Of a DNA stretch of 64,000 nucleotides, positions 32,632 to 42,663 are shown piece by piece. Made by a program: the position numbers and the translations under genes. Origin of the DNA: Asticcacaulis benevestitus DSM 16100 = ATCC BAA-896. GTDB lineage: Bacteria; Pseudomonadota; Alphaproteobacteria; Caulobacterales; Caulobacteraceae. The stretch lies in assembly GCF_000376105.1 (NCBI RefSeq), contig NZ_AQWM01000012.1, positions 1 to 64,000 of the forward strand, in the 5' to 3' direction. Position 1 is the stretch's first letter. The number at the start of each line of letters is the position of its first letter. Below the pieces are notes generated by a model. That model saw nothing but the letters and a program-made list of their open reading frames with translations. It was not told the origin of the DNA and ran no database searches.

Positions 32632-34572
32632 ATGGACATTACAGAGCGGTCATCTGCCAACTACCTGCCTAACAAGGACCTCGACCTTATTACGCTGGGG
32701 CGTTCCAGTGTTGATCTCTATGGTCAACAGATCGGTGGTCGTTTGGAGGATATGTCCTCGTTCGCAAAATATGTCGGGGGCAGCCCCACCAATACGGCTA
32801 TTGGCGCCTCACGCCTCGGCCTAAGGTCTGGCCTCATCACCCGGGTTGGTGCAGATCACATGGGGCGCTTCATTCTTGAACAACTCGTTCAAGAAAACAT
32901 CGATACCCGAGGCGTGACAACAGATCAGGAACGCCTGACGGCACTTGTTCTCTTAGGCATCGTCAACAAAGACACTTTCCCACTGATATTCTACCGGGAA
33001 AACTGCGCGGACATGGCGCTCCAATCTGATCATCTCGACGCTGCCTGGATTGGTTCTGCACGCGCGCTTCTGATAAATGGCACACATCTGTCGTGTGATC
33101 CGCCACGTCAAGCCAGTCTGGAGGCGGCACGCCTGATACGCGAAGCGGGTGGCAAGCTGATTTTTGACATTGATTACCGGCCGGTTCTTTGGAACCTTCT
33201 GCCGAAAGACAATGGTGAACTCCGGTATATCGAGGAAGTGTCTGTCACCCAAACCCTGCAGAGTGTTGCTGCGCTTTGCGATGTCATTATTGGCACCGAA
33301 GACGAGATTCGTATTCTGGGCGGCCACGAAGATATGGGCCTGGCTCTCGACGCCGTACGCGCGCTGACACAGGCCCTGATCGTTGTGAAGACTGGCGCCA
33401 AGGGATGCACAATCTTGTCCGGCGAGCCGGCGAGCCGCATAGATGTGCCGGGGTTTGCTGTTGATGTGCTCAATGTCTTGGGGGCAGGGGATGCTTTTGC
33501 TGCCGGTTTTCTGAAGGCGTGGCTTACGGGGCAAGACCTGTACACCTGTGGTCTATGGGGGAATGCGTGCGGGGCCATCGTTGTCTCCCGTCACGGCTGC
33601 TCTCCTGCCATGCCGACGGACAACGAACTGACGTATTTTATGTCAGCCGCGCGTCATCCCTTGCCACCTGAGGCGCAGGCGCAACTCGACCACATACACT
33701 GGGCGAGCACCCGACGATCAAAATATGACGAATTGACCGTTCTGGCTATCGATCACCGCGATCAGTTTGAGGAAGTCGCTGCAGAACTCGCTGTGGGGAC
33801 TGAGCGCATCTCGGACTTCAAGCAACTCGCCGTGAAAGCCCTGCATGCTACGGCAAAGGGTGCTCCGGGCTTCGGTGTTTTACTGGATAGCCGATATGGT
33901 TCGGTGGCCCTGGATGAGGCTGCCAAGCTGGGCTACTGGATCGGCAGGCCGATTGAGACCCCGAAATCTCGCCCGCTGACATTTGAGTCTTCAGCCGATG
34001 TTGGCATGGAAATCTTGCGCTGGCCACGCAACCAGGTCGTCAAATGCTTGATCTATTATCATCCTGATGACGATCAGGTTCTGCAGACTGCACAAGAGGC
34101 GCAGGTTTTACGGCTGTTTGACGCCTGTCGGCAGACTGATCACGAGTTGATCCTTGAGGTGATTCTGCCGCCGGATATCGAGGCCGGAGATGATACAGTG
34201 GCGCGTGCCATGCGACGTCTTTATGAGATCGGCATAAAGCCCGATTGGTGGAAACTTGAGCCAGCCACCAGCAAGGTCGCATGGGATAATATCTCTGCCG
34301 TTATTCAAGACTGCGATCCTCTCTGCCATGGGGTTGTTCTGCTTGGCTTGTCGGCCCCCTCCGAGAGTCTGGTTGAGGCGTTTCGGGTGGCTGCGGCCTA
34401 TCCGTGTATCAAGGGCTTCGCCATCGGTCGCACCATTTTCCACGAGGTCGCGGTTGAGTGGTTCCGTGATCGCTTAAGTGACGAACAAGCGATTGCAGCC
34501 ATGGCACAAAAGCTGTCTAATCTGGTCCATGCTTGGCGTACAGCGCGCCAGGTGTTGGAGCCAGCAGCGTGA
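32632..34572 (+). CDS. iolC: 5-dehydro-2-deoxygluconokinase fused to DUF2090 (aldolase-like) domain
   Basis: A 646-residue two-domain protein. Residues ~20-330 are a PfkB kinase (LDLITLGRSSVDLYGQQIGG, YVGGSPTNTAIGASRLGLRS, NVLGAGDAFAAGF with the catalytic Asp), phosphorylating 5-dehydro-2-deoxygluconate. Residues ~345-640 form the DUF2090 domain (LTVLAIDHRDQFEEVA, CLIYYHPDDD, FAIGRTIFHE), a class I/II-aldolase-like barrel thought to cleave the phosphorylated product, supplying an IolJ-like step. This fusion is common in proteobacterial inositol loci. ATG 32632 was preferred to the upstream 32611 start because GAGGAAG (32621-32627) precedes it closely. It is the first gene of iolC-iolD-iolE-iolB; its end overlaps iolD by GTGA. 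Confidence 0.92.
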   Translation: MDITERSSANYLPNKDLDLITLGRSSVDLYGQQIGGRLEDMSSFAKYVGGSPTNTAIGASRLGLRSGLITRVGADHMGRFILEQLVQENIDTRGVTTDQERLTALVLLGIVNKDTFPLIFYRENCADMALQSDHLDAAWIGSARALLINGTHLSCDPPRQASLEAARLIREAGGKLIFDIDYRPVLWNLLPKDNGELRYIEEVSVTQTLQSVAALCDVIIGTEDEIRILGGHEDMGLALDAVRALTQALIVVKTGAKGCTILSGEPASRIDVPGFAVDVLNVLGAGDAFAAGFLKAWLTGQDLYTCGLWGNACGAIVVSRHGCSPAMPTDNELTYFMSAARHPLPPEAQAQLDHIHWASTRRSKYDELTVLAIDHRDQFEEVAAELAVGTERISDFKQLAVKALHATAKGAPGFGVLLDSRYGSVALDEAAKLGYWIGRPIETPKSRPLTFESSADVGMEILRWPRNQVVKCLIYYHPDDDQVLQTAQEAQVLRLFDACRQTDHELILEVILPPDIEAGDDTVARAMRRLYEIGIKPDWWKLEPATSKVAWDNISAVIQDCDPLCHGVVLLGLSAPSESLVEAFRVAAAYPCIKGFAIGRTIFHEVAVEWFRDRLSDEQAIAAMAQKLSNLVHAWRTARQVLEPAA

Positions 34573-36413
34573 CATCAACCCGACAAACGGCGGCGCAGGC
34601 GGTTGTCCGCTTTCTTTCCAATCAATTCATTGACGTAGACGGCCTGGTGCTGCCCTATTTTGCGGGCGTGTGGGCAATCTTCGGTCATGGCAATGTGGCA
34701 GGGCTTGGCGAGGCGCTTTATGACGTGCGCGAAACCTTGCCAACCTACCGCGCGCATAATGAGCAGGCGATGGCCCATGCAGCCATCGCCTTCGCCAAAC
34801 AAAAAGCCCGCAGGCAGGCCTTCGTCTGCACGACGTCCATAGGCCCTGGTGCGACAAACATGGTGACGGCGGCGGCGCTGGCCCATATCAATCGTCTGCC
34901 CGTCCTTTTTCTTCCCGGCGATGTCTACGCCAATCGCCGGCCTGATCCGGTGCTGCAGCAGATCGAAGACTTTGGCGACGCAACCGTTTCCGCCAATACC
35001 TGTTTCCGGCCTGTGTCTGCCTATTTTGATCAGATCACCCGGCCAGAGCAAATTCTCTCGGCCCTGCCGCGCGCGATGTCCACCCTGACCGATCCTGCCC
35101 GTTGCGGGCCGGTTACGCTTTGTCTCTGTCAGGACGTCCAGTCCGAAGCCTATGAGTATCCGGACAGCTTTTTTGACAAGCGGGTATGGACCATCCGCCG
35201 CCCTGCGCCCGACGCTGCTGAACTGGCAAATCTGGTGTCCCGTCTTAAGGCGGCGAAGTTGCCGGTCTTGATCGCAGGCGGGGGTGTAAAATACGCCCTG
35301 GCGGAGACAACCCTATCGGATCTGGCGCTTCGTCATGGACTGCTATTTGCAGAAACTCAAGCCGGGAAGGGGGCTGTACCCTGGGATCACCCGTGCAACC
35401 TGGGCGGCTTAGGCGTGACAGGATCACAAGCGGCAAACCTGGCGGTACAAAATGCGGATCTGATCGTCGGCATCGGCACGCGGTTGCAGGATTTCACGAC
35501 GGGGTCGGCCGGTCTTTTCGGGGCGAAGGCCCAACTTGTTCAGGTGAATATAGCCGCGTATGACGCGCACAAGTTTGCGGCCGAGACGGTGGTTGGGGAC
35601 GCAAAGGTAGTTCTGGAGGGCTTATCCGCCGCCCTGGACGGTTGGATGACAACCTCCTCGGAGAGCTTGCAGGCGGCTCGCAGTGCATGGACGACGACTG
35701 TAGACGCCGCCTTGCTGCCCCCCGTCTCGGGGCCGCCCAATGAAACACAGGTTCTGGGGGCGCTGTGGCGTCAGGCCGGCGATGATGCGATTGTTGTCGG
35801 GGCAGCCGGGGGCCTTCCTGGTGATATGCAAAAGGTCTGGAGAACAAAAACGTCGGGTGGATACCATATGGAATATGGATATTCCTGCATGGGGTATGAA
35901 ATTGCCGGAGGTGTGGGCGTCAAAATGGCTTCGCCCGAACGCGAGGTTTATGTGCTGGTGGGCGATGGAAGCTACCTGATGATGAATGCCGAGATTGCCA
36001 CGGCTGTGATGATGGGCATCAAAATCATCATCATTCTGATCGATAACGGAGGATACGGTTGTATACACAGGCTGCAAAAGTCTACGGGCAGCCAGCCCTT
36101 CAACAATCGATTTACAGAGTCTTATCACCGCACACTGCCGGCGATTGATTTCGTGGCCCATGCCCGCAGCCTTGGCGCCTATGCCGAAAAAGCCGCCACG
36201 ATCGCTGAATTTGAGGCCGCCCTTGTCCAGGCACAGGGCCGCGACCTAACCTCTGTCCTTGTTATCGAATCGGATCCGGATTTATCCTCATCCCTGGGCG
36301 GTGCGTGGTGGGATGTGGCCATTTCGGAAGTGTCGCAAACAGCGGCTGTCCGTGAAGCACGTGGGCGCTACGATAAGAAACTTAATGATATCAGGAGGAG
36401 ACAGCGCAAATGA
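34569..36413 (+). CDS. iolD: 3D-(3,5/4)-trihydroxycyclohexane-1,2-dione acylhydrolase
   Basis: A 614-residue thiamine-diphosphate enzyme. The N-terminal PYR domain has the activating Glu in RAHNEQAMAHAAIAFAK; the C-terminal PP domain carries the metal/ThDP motif GDGSYLMMNAEIATAVMMGI then LIDNGGYGCI. It opens the cyclic diketone made from inosose to 5-deoxyglucuronate. GTG 34569, overlapping the iolC stop and preceded by GGAG, is the likely start; the in-frame ATG at 34533 would lie inside iolC and add 12 residues without homology. The end overlaps iolE by ATGA. Cytoplasmic. Confidence 0.92.
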   Translation: MTSTRQTAAQAVVRFLSNQFIDVDGLVLPYFAGVWAIFGHGNVAGLGEALYDVRETLPTYRAHNEQAMAHAAIAFAKQKARRQAFVCTTSIGPGATNMVTAAALAHINRLPVLFLPGDVYANRRPDPVLQQIEDFGDATVSANTCFRPVSAYFDQITRPEQILSALPRAMSTLTDPARCGPVTLCLCQDVQSEAYEYPDSFFDKRVWTIRRPAPDAAELANLVSRLKAAKLPVLIAGGGVKYALAETTLSDLALRHGLLFAETQAGKGAVPWDHPCNLGGLGVTGSQAANLAVQNADLIVGIGTRLQDFTTGSAGLFGAKAQLVQVNIAAYDAHKFAAETVVGDAKVVLEGLSAALDGWMTTSSESLQAARSAWTTTVDAALLPPVSGPPNETQVLGALWRQAGDDAIVVGAAGGLPGDMQKVWRTKTSGGYHMEYGYSCMGYEIAGGVGVKMASPEREVYVLVGDGSYLMMNAEIATAVMMGIKIIIILIDNGGYGCIHRLQKSTGSQPFNNRFTESYHRTLPAIDFVAHARSLGAYAEKAATIAEFEAALVQAQGRDLTSVLVIESDPDLSSSLGGAWWDVAISEVSQTAAVREARGRYDKKLNDIRRRQRK

Positions 36414-37318
36414 CGATTCGCTTTGGGGTCAGCCCTATCGCTTGGATTAACGACGACATGCCTGAACTTGGAGCAGAGACATCTTTGCAGCAGGTTCTGC
36501 AAGACGCCCAGGCGATTGGCTTTGTTGGCATCGAACTCGGAGGGCGCTTCCCTAAGGCGCCCGAAAGCCTGAAACCTCTTTTGGATACGTACAGTCTGGA
36601 TCTCGTGGGGGGCTGGTATAGCGCTTCGCTCCTGACGCGCACCGCGCAAGAAGAGATCGAGGCCCTGAAACCCCATCTGGCCCTTCTTAAGGCTATGAAC
36701 TGTTCTGTGTTTATCATTGCGGAAACAAGCAATGCGATTCATGGTCAGCGTGAGACACCTTTGCAGGTGCGGCCGCATTTAACTGAGGCGGAATGGCGTA
36801 TTTTCGGTCAACGGCTTACGGAAGTGGCTGACTATATTTATGCGCAGGGACTGAAATTCGCTTACCACTATCATCTCGGGACTGTCGTTCAGGATAATCA
36901 AGATCTGGCAGCTTTTTTTGCCTTTACAGGCCCACGGGTTGGCATAACACTCGATACTGGCCACGCAGTCCTGGGAGGCATTGATCCTTTTGATGTCATC
37001 GATCACCATGCTGATCGCATACAACACGTCCATGCCAAGGATATTCGCCAGAGCATCTTTGATGAGACGGCGGGGCAGTCCGACAGCTTTCTGAATGGGG
37101 TGTTGGCAGGTATGTTTACCGTGCCCGGAGACGGCAGTATCGATTTCGCCCGCCTCTTTAGCGCCCTTGCAAACATAGGTTACGACGGATGGATTATTGT
37201 TGAAGCGGAGCAGGATCCGAAAAGGGCAGATCCGCGACTATATGCGCAAAGGGGATTGGATACCCTTAAGCACCTGTCACAAGTCGCGGGCCTTTCGGAA
37301 GTGGTGCTAAATCCATGA
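36410..37318 (+). CDS. iolE: Myo-inosose-2 dehydratase
   Basis: A 302-residue TIM-barrel protein of the xylose isomerase/AP-endonuclease type. IRFGVSPIAWINDDMPELG is the typical IolE beginning; metal-binding residues are in YHYHLGTVVQ, ITLDTGHAVLGG, QHVHAKDI and IIVEAEQDP. It dehydrates 2-keto-myo-inositol to the diketone used by IolD. AGGAGG (36394-36399) precedes the start, and ATGA overlaps join it to iolD before and iolB after. The length is usual for the family. Confidence 0.93.
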   Translation: MTIRFGVSPIAWINDDMPELGAETSLQQVLQDAQAIGFVGIELGGRFPKAPESLKPLLDTYSLDLVGGWYSASLLTRTAQEEIEALKPHLALLKAMNCSVFIIAETSNAIHGQRETPLQVRPHLTEAEWRIFGQRLTEVADYIYAQGLKFAYHYHLGTVVQDNQDLAAFFAFTGPRVGITLDTGHAVLGGIDPFDVIDHHADRIQHVHAKDIRQSIFDETAGQSDSFLNGVLAGMFTVPGDGSIDFARLFSALANIGYDGWIIVEAEQDPKRADPRLYAQRGLDTLKHLSQVAGLSEVVLNP

Positions 37319-38139
37319 GCCATCTGCGGGTTAAATCGGCGCCTTGCGACGACTTTGGCGTTGTGATTGATATCACGCCCGAATCCGCAGGTTGGAAACA
37401 CGTCGGTTTTCGTATGGTGAAGTTGCTGGCTGGCCAGCCTTACCGCGGACAGGAAGCCGGCCGTGAAGCTTGTCTGGTGGTCTTGAGCGGCGATACGCAC
37501 ATCACCGTGGGGGAAACAGACTTTGGTCACGTGGGGGGACGCAAGAGCGTATTCGAGGATGTCGCCCCCGGTGCTGTCTATGTGCCGCCGGATGAGCCGT
37601 ATGTGGTGGTTGCTGAGAGTGCTGTTGAACTCGCCGTCTGCACAGCCCCTGGGAGTACGGGCATTTCAGCGCGAACGATTTCGCCGCACGAGATGGTGCG
37701 CAAGGTACGCGGCATGGGTACCAATACCCGATATGTCCGTAATATCTTGCCCGAAGATCAGCCCGCTTTTAGTTTGCTGGTGGTTGAGGTTGTCACACCA
37801 GGTGGCCATTGGTCGAGTTATCCTCCTCACAAACACGATAGTGCGAGACCGGGCGAGGAAACGGCGCTGGAGGAGACCTATTACCATCGTATCAACCCCC
37901 GACAGGGGTTTGCCTGTCAGCGCGTATATACCGATGACCGGCGCTTGGATGAGATGATTTTGGTTGAGGATGAGGACGTGGTGATGGTGCCGGAAGGCTA
38001 TCATCCCGTTAGCGCGGCCCACGGCTACGATCTTTATTATCTGAATGTCATGGCAGGGCCAACGAGGTCGTGGCTTTTCCATAATGACAGCGATCATGCC
38101 TGGATGCTCTCAGATACGCCTCAATCGACGTCACGTTGA
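37315..38139 (+). CDS. iolB: 5-deoxy-glucuronate isomerase
   Basis: A 274-residue bicupin. The KduI/IolB pattern is clear: FRMVKLLAGQPYRGQEAGRE in the first cupin, and the metal-binding SYPPHKHD with GEETALEETYYHRINPRQGF in the second. It converts 5-deoxy-glucuronate to 5-dehydro-2-deoxygluconate, the substrate of IolC. It is the last gene of the operon. No strong terminator was seen after it; a 679-bp gene-poor region follows. An iolA (malonate/methylmalonate semialdehyde dehydrogenase) gene is absent from the window. Confidence 0.93.
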   Translation: MSHLRVKSAPCDDFGVVIDITPESAGWKHVGFRMVKLLAGQPYRGQEAGREACLVVLSGDTHITVGETDFGHVGGRKSVFEDVAPGAVYVPPDEPYVVVAESAVELAVCTAPGSTGISARTISPHEMVRKVRGMGTNTRYVRNILPEDQPAFSLLVVEVVTPGGHWSSYPPHKHDSARPGEETALEETYYHRINPRQGFACQRVYTDDRRLDEMILVEDEDVVMVPEGYHPVSAAHGYDLYYLNVMAGPTRSWLFHNDSDHAWMLSDTPQSTSR

Positions 38140-38818
38140 CGCACCAGAGTCGACTAAAGTGCCCCCAATCTGCCCCCCAAATCACCAGGATACAGGCGAG
38201 TTTCATTGGAATTTCGAGGGCATCACACGGCGGAACATGCATATTTTAAGGGATTTTTCAACGTTAACGGACGTTATAGCAAGAGGCGCTGGTGCCGGCT
38301 GGCGGCACCCGTTTAATGGCGGCGATTTCATACCTAGCCATGCGTTATATTTCTTTCGTCTGGTTCGACAATCCAGCGCATCAGGATCAGGACGCTGGGA
38401 CTTTCAAGGTGGTCTCACTCTACAGGTGTAGTTGAGTTGAAGGTTGAGTTGGGCGTAGTGCGGGCTTTTTTTTCCTACGAAATCTTTTAGCGCTCTAATT
38501 CTCAATTCGCGGATTGCAAAATATGCCACGACAGCGATGTAGACTGGTACAGCGCCAAGGCGGCAATGGTCTGTTTTACGGTCCGGTGCGTTTGTATACT
38601 ATAAGGGGGCATATCGGCACGTCTCCTGTTTTCAAACAGTATGTTGGCAAATTATACGCCGGGACGCTGATCAAAAGGGCGTCGGTATAGATATCCGAAG
38701 CTTGATTGCCGACAGCGCGGTATACTTCATCGTTTGCTAGGCGGTCGCCAGCGGAAGATGGCTCCGTATCGTTGGTTCGCATCTTGACGGAGCCCCTATT
38801 GCAAGGACTGATCCACTT
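38140..38818. other. Gene-poor region of 679 bp between iolB and gntR1
   Basis: I find no supported gene. A 68-codon frame on the minus strand (38576-38782) has a moderately plausible start but no recognisable family; a faint resemblance of its DEVYRAVGNQ segment to GntR N-termini could mean a decayed remnant. There are a small dyad CTACA-GG-TGTAG (38420-38431), an AGCGCT-centred half-operator (38489-38494), and a T8 run at 38465-38472 without a good stem. Confidence 0.4.
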
Positions 38819-39619
38819 TTACCCCTTATCATCAAACGCGGCATTTGGTCCTGCCAGGAAGGTTTTGACATTTTCGATATGCTGCCACATGGCCACATAG
38901 GCGGCGTTGCCGTTGCGACTCTTCAGCGCTTTCAGGATCACTTCGTGATCGATGATCCAGTTGTCGCGATAATTGGCGTCCTTGACGCGCTTGTGCAGGG
39001 TTAGCCACATTGGGCTGTTGTCACGCCTGCGCCACAATTGATTGACCAGCAGGGCCAGTTCCTTATTCTGCGTCGCCTGGGCGATGGCCATGTGGAAAAG
39101 AATGTCGAAGGTCTCCTTAGGCTCGCCATATCGCGCATTTCGGTGATTGGCCAGGGCCTCTTCAATGACGGCAAGATCAGCGTCGGTGGCGTTCTCGGCG
39201 GCTATTTTAGCGATAAGACTTTCGATAATCTGCCGGGCTTCGAGCAGTTCGAATGGGGCCGCGGCGGGTTTCGATTCCAGCTCAGCCAGGGTTTCATAAG
39301 GTGTGTCTTCCGAAAGCGCGGATTGATAGGCCTTGCGTGTAATGTAGATGCCGGATCCCTGACGCGGCTCGACAAGTCCTTTGACATCGAGCATGACCAG
39401 GGCGTCCCTGATCACCGTGCGACCGACATCGTACCACAGGGCCAGGTCCCTTTCGGGCGGCAAACGGCCGGTGGAGCGAAACTCTCCGGCCCTTATCCTT
39501 TGAACAAGGTGATCGCCGATATCCTGATAGGCCCGGCGCTCTTTCGGGGTCTTCTTCCCTCCTGAAGAGTCAGGGTCATTCACAGGCGGTGCGATCGTAT
39601 CCATAGTGATTTTCTGCAT
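38819..39619 (-). CDS. GntR-family (FadR/FCD subtype) transcriptional regulator
   Basis: A 266-residue regulator (start chosen at the ATG after the upstream gene's stop; the ATG at 39604 is an alternative, and neither has a clear ribosome site). The winged helix spans roughly residues 25-95: YQDIGDHLVQRIRAGEF, LPPERDLALWYDVGRTVIRD, ALVMLDVKGLVEPRQGSGIY. The C-terminal FCD helical domain has ARQIIESLIAKIAAENATDA, LFHMAIAQATQNKEL and WLTLHKRV. Its DNA-reading helix is nearly identical to that of the GntR protein at 48515-49297, so both should see the same operator, most likely the TTGG-N4-CCAA palindromes of this region. A UxuR/ExuR-like response to uronates is plausible, given the adjoining GH115 alpha-glucuronidase. 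Confidence 0.88.
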   Translation of the reverse strand: MQKITMDTIAPPVNDPDSSGGKKTPKERRAYQDIGDHLVQRIRAGEFRSTGRLPPERDLALWYDVGRTVIRDALVMLDVKGLVEPRQGSGIYITRKAYQSALSEDTPYETLAELESKPAAAPFELLEARQIIESLIAKIAAENATDADLAVIEEALANHRNARYGEPKETFDILFHMAIAQATQNKELALLVNQLWRRRDNSPMWLTLHKRVKDANYRDNWIIDHEVILKALKSRNGNAAYVAMWQHIENVKTFLAGPNAAFDDKG

Positions 39620-39659
39620 GAAGGTGGAAGACAAGGGAAACGCGGGTGGGACTCCGTGT

Positions 39660-42488
39660 TCACGGACCTGAGGGATCGGTCCGGATCGCGCCGTAGTGGG
39701 GGCGGGCACCGTCAAGATCGATCTCTATGCGGTCAATCATCAGGCCCGGGTCGACGGCATAAACGCTCAAAGTGTGTTCGCCAGCCGGCAAGGGTCTGAA
39801 ATCAAATGTCTTGATCGCCGCGTTCGACAGCACATTGGCCCGCCATGGGTCGCTGCGCCCGATGGTCGAAACGTCAAGCAGTTGTAGGGGACCGTCATCT
39901 AACCTGACAAGCACCCTTAGGCCTTGATCGGGTGTCGTCGGATGCGTGGGCAGGGCGATGAGTTTAACCGTCCCGCCTGATTCCGAAGAGGTTGCGAAAC
40001 GATAGGTGAGGGGCGCGCGTTTCGCAGCGTCGTCGAGTGAGGCTGACGTCAGGTTTTGCCGGGCGCGCAGCACGCTGCCCAGACTGCCCAGTTCACCGAT
40101 GCGCTCCCAGTCGGCGCTAAGGGTGGCCAGATCCGGTCGCAGGGTGACACGCCGGTTATCTTCCGCCGTCAGGCTCATCGGCATTGCCGGCAATATGCGC
40201 ACATAGACTGTGTGTTCAGCACCGCCGCACATAAGCTTCAGTGCTTTGTCGCCGGGGGGCGATGCGCCGTCATAGCTCAGACTAAGTTGTGTCTGATAAT
40301 GGTTTTGCCCGTTCAGGGCGCCGTTTTGGTTGGAAAGGGTCAGGCCGGCCACGGGTGTCTGAAGCGACCAGTCCTGTGATACGGGCTGATGCGAGAACAG
40401 GGTCACAGGTCGGGTTTGAGGGCGTCCCGCGACAAAGGTCAGGGTGTTGTGATCATTGATCCACTGGCCTGAAAGCAACAGGTCGCAGCCCGTCTTGGGT
40501 GAGACGGTCCAGCTGGGCCACACGGGCTCGTCAAAAACCGGAAGGCGCCGCGGCGCCATATCCATGATGCCGCGCCATTTGCCGCCCAAAAGCGCATTGT
40601 AGCGCTCAGTGTCTTCGACGAGTTCTGCGTGGGCCGCCCGGGCGGTATCGACGTAGCTGTTCACAGAGGCGCGTTGCTCGCGGGCATAAAGGTCGGCCAG
40701 GTCGAGGTTAAGGATGCGCGCGTTCAGGTTTGCGCTCGCCCTGACGGGATAAAGGACGAGCTCATAAAAGGCCGCCTGCCGATCCGCAGGTAGGGTGGCG
40801 CCGATCGCTTCGGCCTCTACGGTCAGATCGCGATACGCCTTCAGGCGAGCTTCAGCTTCCTGCCCATCGAAGCTGACATAGTCCGTATGGCGGTTCGGCG
40901 TGACCCACTCGGCCTGACCGAAACCCATGAACTCCGGCTTGCGCTCGAACGCCAGATCATAATAGCGCCTCATCAGGCCGGCCAGAGCCTCGGCCTGTGT
41001 GTCGCCAAACTGTTCGCGCATAAAGTCGCGCAAATGCGCATCCGCTGGCTGGGTGAGTAGGTTGGCATCAAAGGCCAGGTCCAGGAAATACTGCGACAGA
41101 TACTCGATCGGCTTGATATCGCCGACATTGACAATCCACATCCTGCGGGCGTTGGTATCGAAAGCGCGCTCCATTTCCTCGCGGATCAGGCCGGGCTGCG
41201 TAGTGCCGAGCCAGAGATAGTCATGCGGGCGGCCCCAATAGGAGAGATGATAATATACGCCGGCACCACCTGATCTTGCCTGTTCGGCCGGACCGGACAG
41301 GCGTCTCAGGTAGCCATAATTGTCATCGGCCCACATCAGGGTAACGTCGTCCGGAACTTTGAGACCGGAATCGTAAGCTTCCTGAAGCTCATGATAGGCC
41401 ACATAGACTTGGGGCGTTGTCGCGGCCGGACGCTTGAGCGTTTGGGTCAGGAGGTCGCGCTGGATGTCGATGACATGTTCAAGGACCTGACTGCGTTCCT
41501 GTGTGGTGGTGGCGCCCTGCATGGGGCCATCGTGAATGCCGCGCAGCCCCACGGTGTAGATGCTCTCATAAGGCGCGCTCTGCTTGATCCGGTCTTTCCA
41601 GTAGGTGGCAATTTTTTTGCCATTGCGCGTGAAATCAAAAGCGCCGCTTTTGGATTCATCCCACTCGCGCAAATTATTGCGCATCATCGGTTCGGCGTGC
41701 GATGTACCCATGACGATGGCGTAGTCATGGGCCAGTTTCGGATTGGCGAGGTCGCTGTAAAAAGGCGTCGAGACGGTGTGCATGGCCGGCCACAGCGTAT
41801 TGGCCTTCAGCCGCCACATCAGTTCGAAAACGCGCCTGTAGGTGTTTGGACCGATGTTGCCCTTGGCGGGGTCTTGCGTGGCGGCGGCCCAGGGTTCCAG
41901 GCCCCAGTCTTCATCGTTGAGGAAGATGCCCCGATATTGAACCGAGGGCGGTTTCGAAGTGAAGGCCGCCTCGGATACCGACAGGTGCGACTGTTGCCGG
42001 GGCGTTACGTCAGCCCACCACGACCACGGTGAAATACCCAGGCTTCTGGAAAGATCGACCGCGCCGTATATGGCGCCACGAAGATCGGAACCGGCGATCA
42101 CCACATAGGTCGCCGCGCCATCACGCACAACAAAGCGACGGTAGACTTCCCATTGCCCGGACAGGTCATCGAGCGAGATATTGGCCCGCCGGGCGAGGGC
42201 CTGTACGCGCGGCGCGTTAGAAAGGCCCAGCAAAACGCAGGTGGTCCGGCACAGTGCCCGATCCCTTGCGGCCACGGGTGTCTTGCCTGTCAGATCGTGC
42301 AGGTCCCCCACCAGCATCTGTGCTGCCAAGGGCAGGGCGGCGTCGCCTTGATGGGCGTCATACAGGACCTCAGCCACGCGCTGTCCGTCATACAGTGTGA
42401 CGTCAGCCTGAGCTTGAGCGAGAGGGCTAAGAGCGGCCCAGAGCAACGGGAGGAGAGCTGTAAAAAGACGAGGTTTGACGGATATCAT
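39660..42488 (-). CDS. GH115 family alpha-glucuronidase, exported
   Basis: A 942-residue protein. The signal peptide MISVKPRLFTALLPLLWAAL (cleaved near AQAQA) starts at ATG 42488, preceded by AAGGAA; an upstream start at 42578 would overlap the operator and add an unlikely lead. Family blocks include YRGIFLNDEDWGLEPWA, FELMWRLKANTLWPAMH, GTSHAEPMMRNNLREWD, VGLRGIHDGPM, TLMWADDNYGYLRR and YHLSYWGRPHDYLWL. GH115 enzymes remove 4-O-methyl-glucuronate or glucuronate from the xylose units of glucuronoxylan, including internal positions. The C-terminal part carries the extra beta domain usual for the family. It is followed by gntR1, and a TTGG-N4-CCA palindrome lies 82 bp before its start. Confidence 0.9.
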   Translation of the reverse strand: MISVKPRLFTALLPLLWAALSPLAQAQADVTLYDGQRVAEVLYDAHQGDAALPLAAQMLVGDLHDLTGKTPVAARDRALCRTTCVLLGLSNAPRVQALARRANISLDDLSGQWEVYRRFVVRDGAATYVVIAGSDLRGAIYGAVDLSRSLGISPWSWWADVTPRQQSHLSVSEAAFTSKPPSVQYRGIFLNDEDWGLEPWAAATQDPAKGNIGPNTYRRVFELMWRLKANTLWPAMHTVSTPFYSDLANPKLAHDYAIVMGTSHAEPMMRNNLREWDESKSGAFDFTRNGKKIATYWKDRIKQSAPYESIYTVGLRGIHDGPMQGATTTQERSQVLEHVIDIQRDLLTQTLKRPAATTPQVYVAYHELQEAYDSGLKVPDDVTLMWADDNYGYLRRLSGPAEQARSGGAGVYYHLSYWGRPHDYLWLGTTQPGLIREEMERAFDTNARRMWIVNVGDIKPIEYLSQYFLDLAFDANLLTQPADAHLRDFMREQFGDTQAEALAGLMRRYYDLAFERKPEFMGFGQAEWVTPNRHTDYVSFDGQEAEARLKAYRDLTVEAEAIGATLPADRQAAFYELVLYPVRASANLNARILNLDLADLYAREQRASVNSYVDTARAAHAELVEDTERYNALLGGKWRGIMDMAPRRLPVFDEPVWPSWTVSPKTGCDLLLSGQWINDHNTLTFVAGRPQTRPVTLFSHQPVSQDWSLQTPVAGLTLSNQNGALNGQNHYQTQLSLSYDGASPPGDKALKLMCGGAEHTVYVRILPAMPMSLTAEDNRRVTLRPDLATLSADWERIGELGSLGSVLRARQNLTSASLDDAAKRAPLTYRFATSSESGGTVKLIALPTHPTTPDQGLRVLVRLDDGPLQLLDVSTIGRSDPWRANVLSNAAIKTFDFRPLPAGEHTLSVYAVDPGLMIDRIEIDLDGARPHYGAIRTDPSGP

Positions 42489-42569
42489 GCGCTGTATTCC
42501 TTCCGTATTCCTCAGAGATGACATGATCGTCGCGAGCGCGACAGCGACCTGCGTTATCAGGCCATATTT

Positions 42570-42583
42570 TTTGGTCAACCATT
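42570..42583. promoter_or_regulatory. GntR-type palindrome upstream of GH115
   Basis: TTTGG-TCAA-CCATT contains the core TGGTCAACCA, a perfect 10-bp palindrome, 82 bp before the GH115 start. It is a member of the TTGG-N4-CCAA set of this region. Confidence 0.6.
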
Positions 42584-42649
42584 TGTGGATTTAAAGACAA
42601 TGTTGCGAACAAATACAACAAGAAATCTCAATGGGTTACGCCGATGCCC

Positions 42650-42663
42650 CGGCCTTAAGGCCG
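42650..42663. repeat. Perfect 14-bp palindrome upstream of halogenase gene
   Basis: CGGCCTTAAGGCCG reads the same on both strands, 160 bp before the halogenase start. It could be an operator of another regulator; no second copy was noticed. Confidence 0.35.

Noticed and set aside
38576-38782. 68-codon minus-strand frame in the gene-poor region
   Set aside because: No domain, and only a faint, unconvincing likeness to GntR N-termini; kept only as a remark in the region entry.
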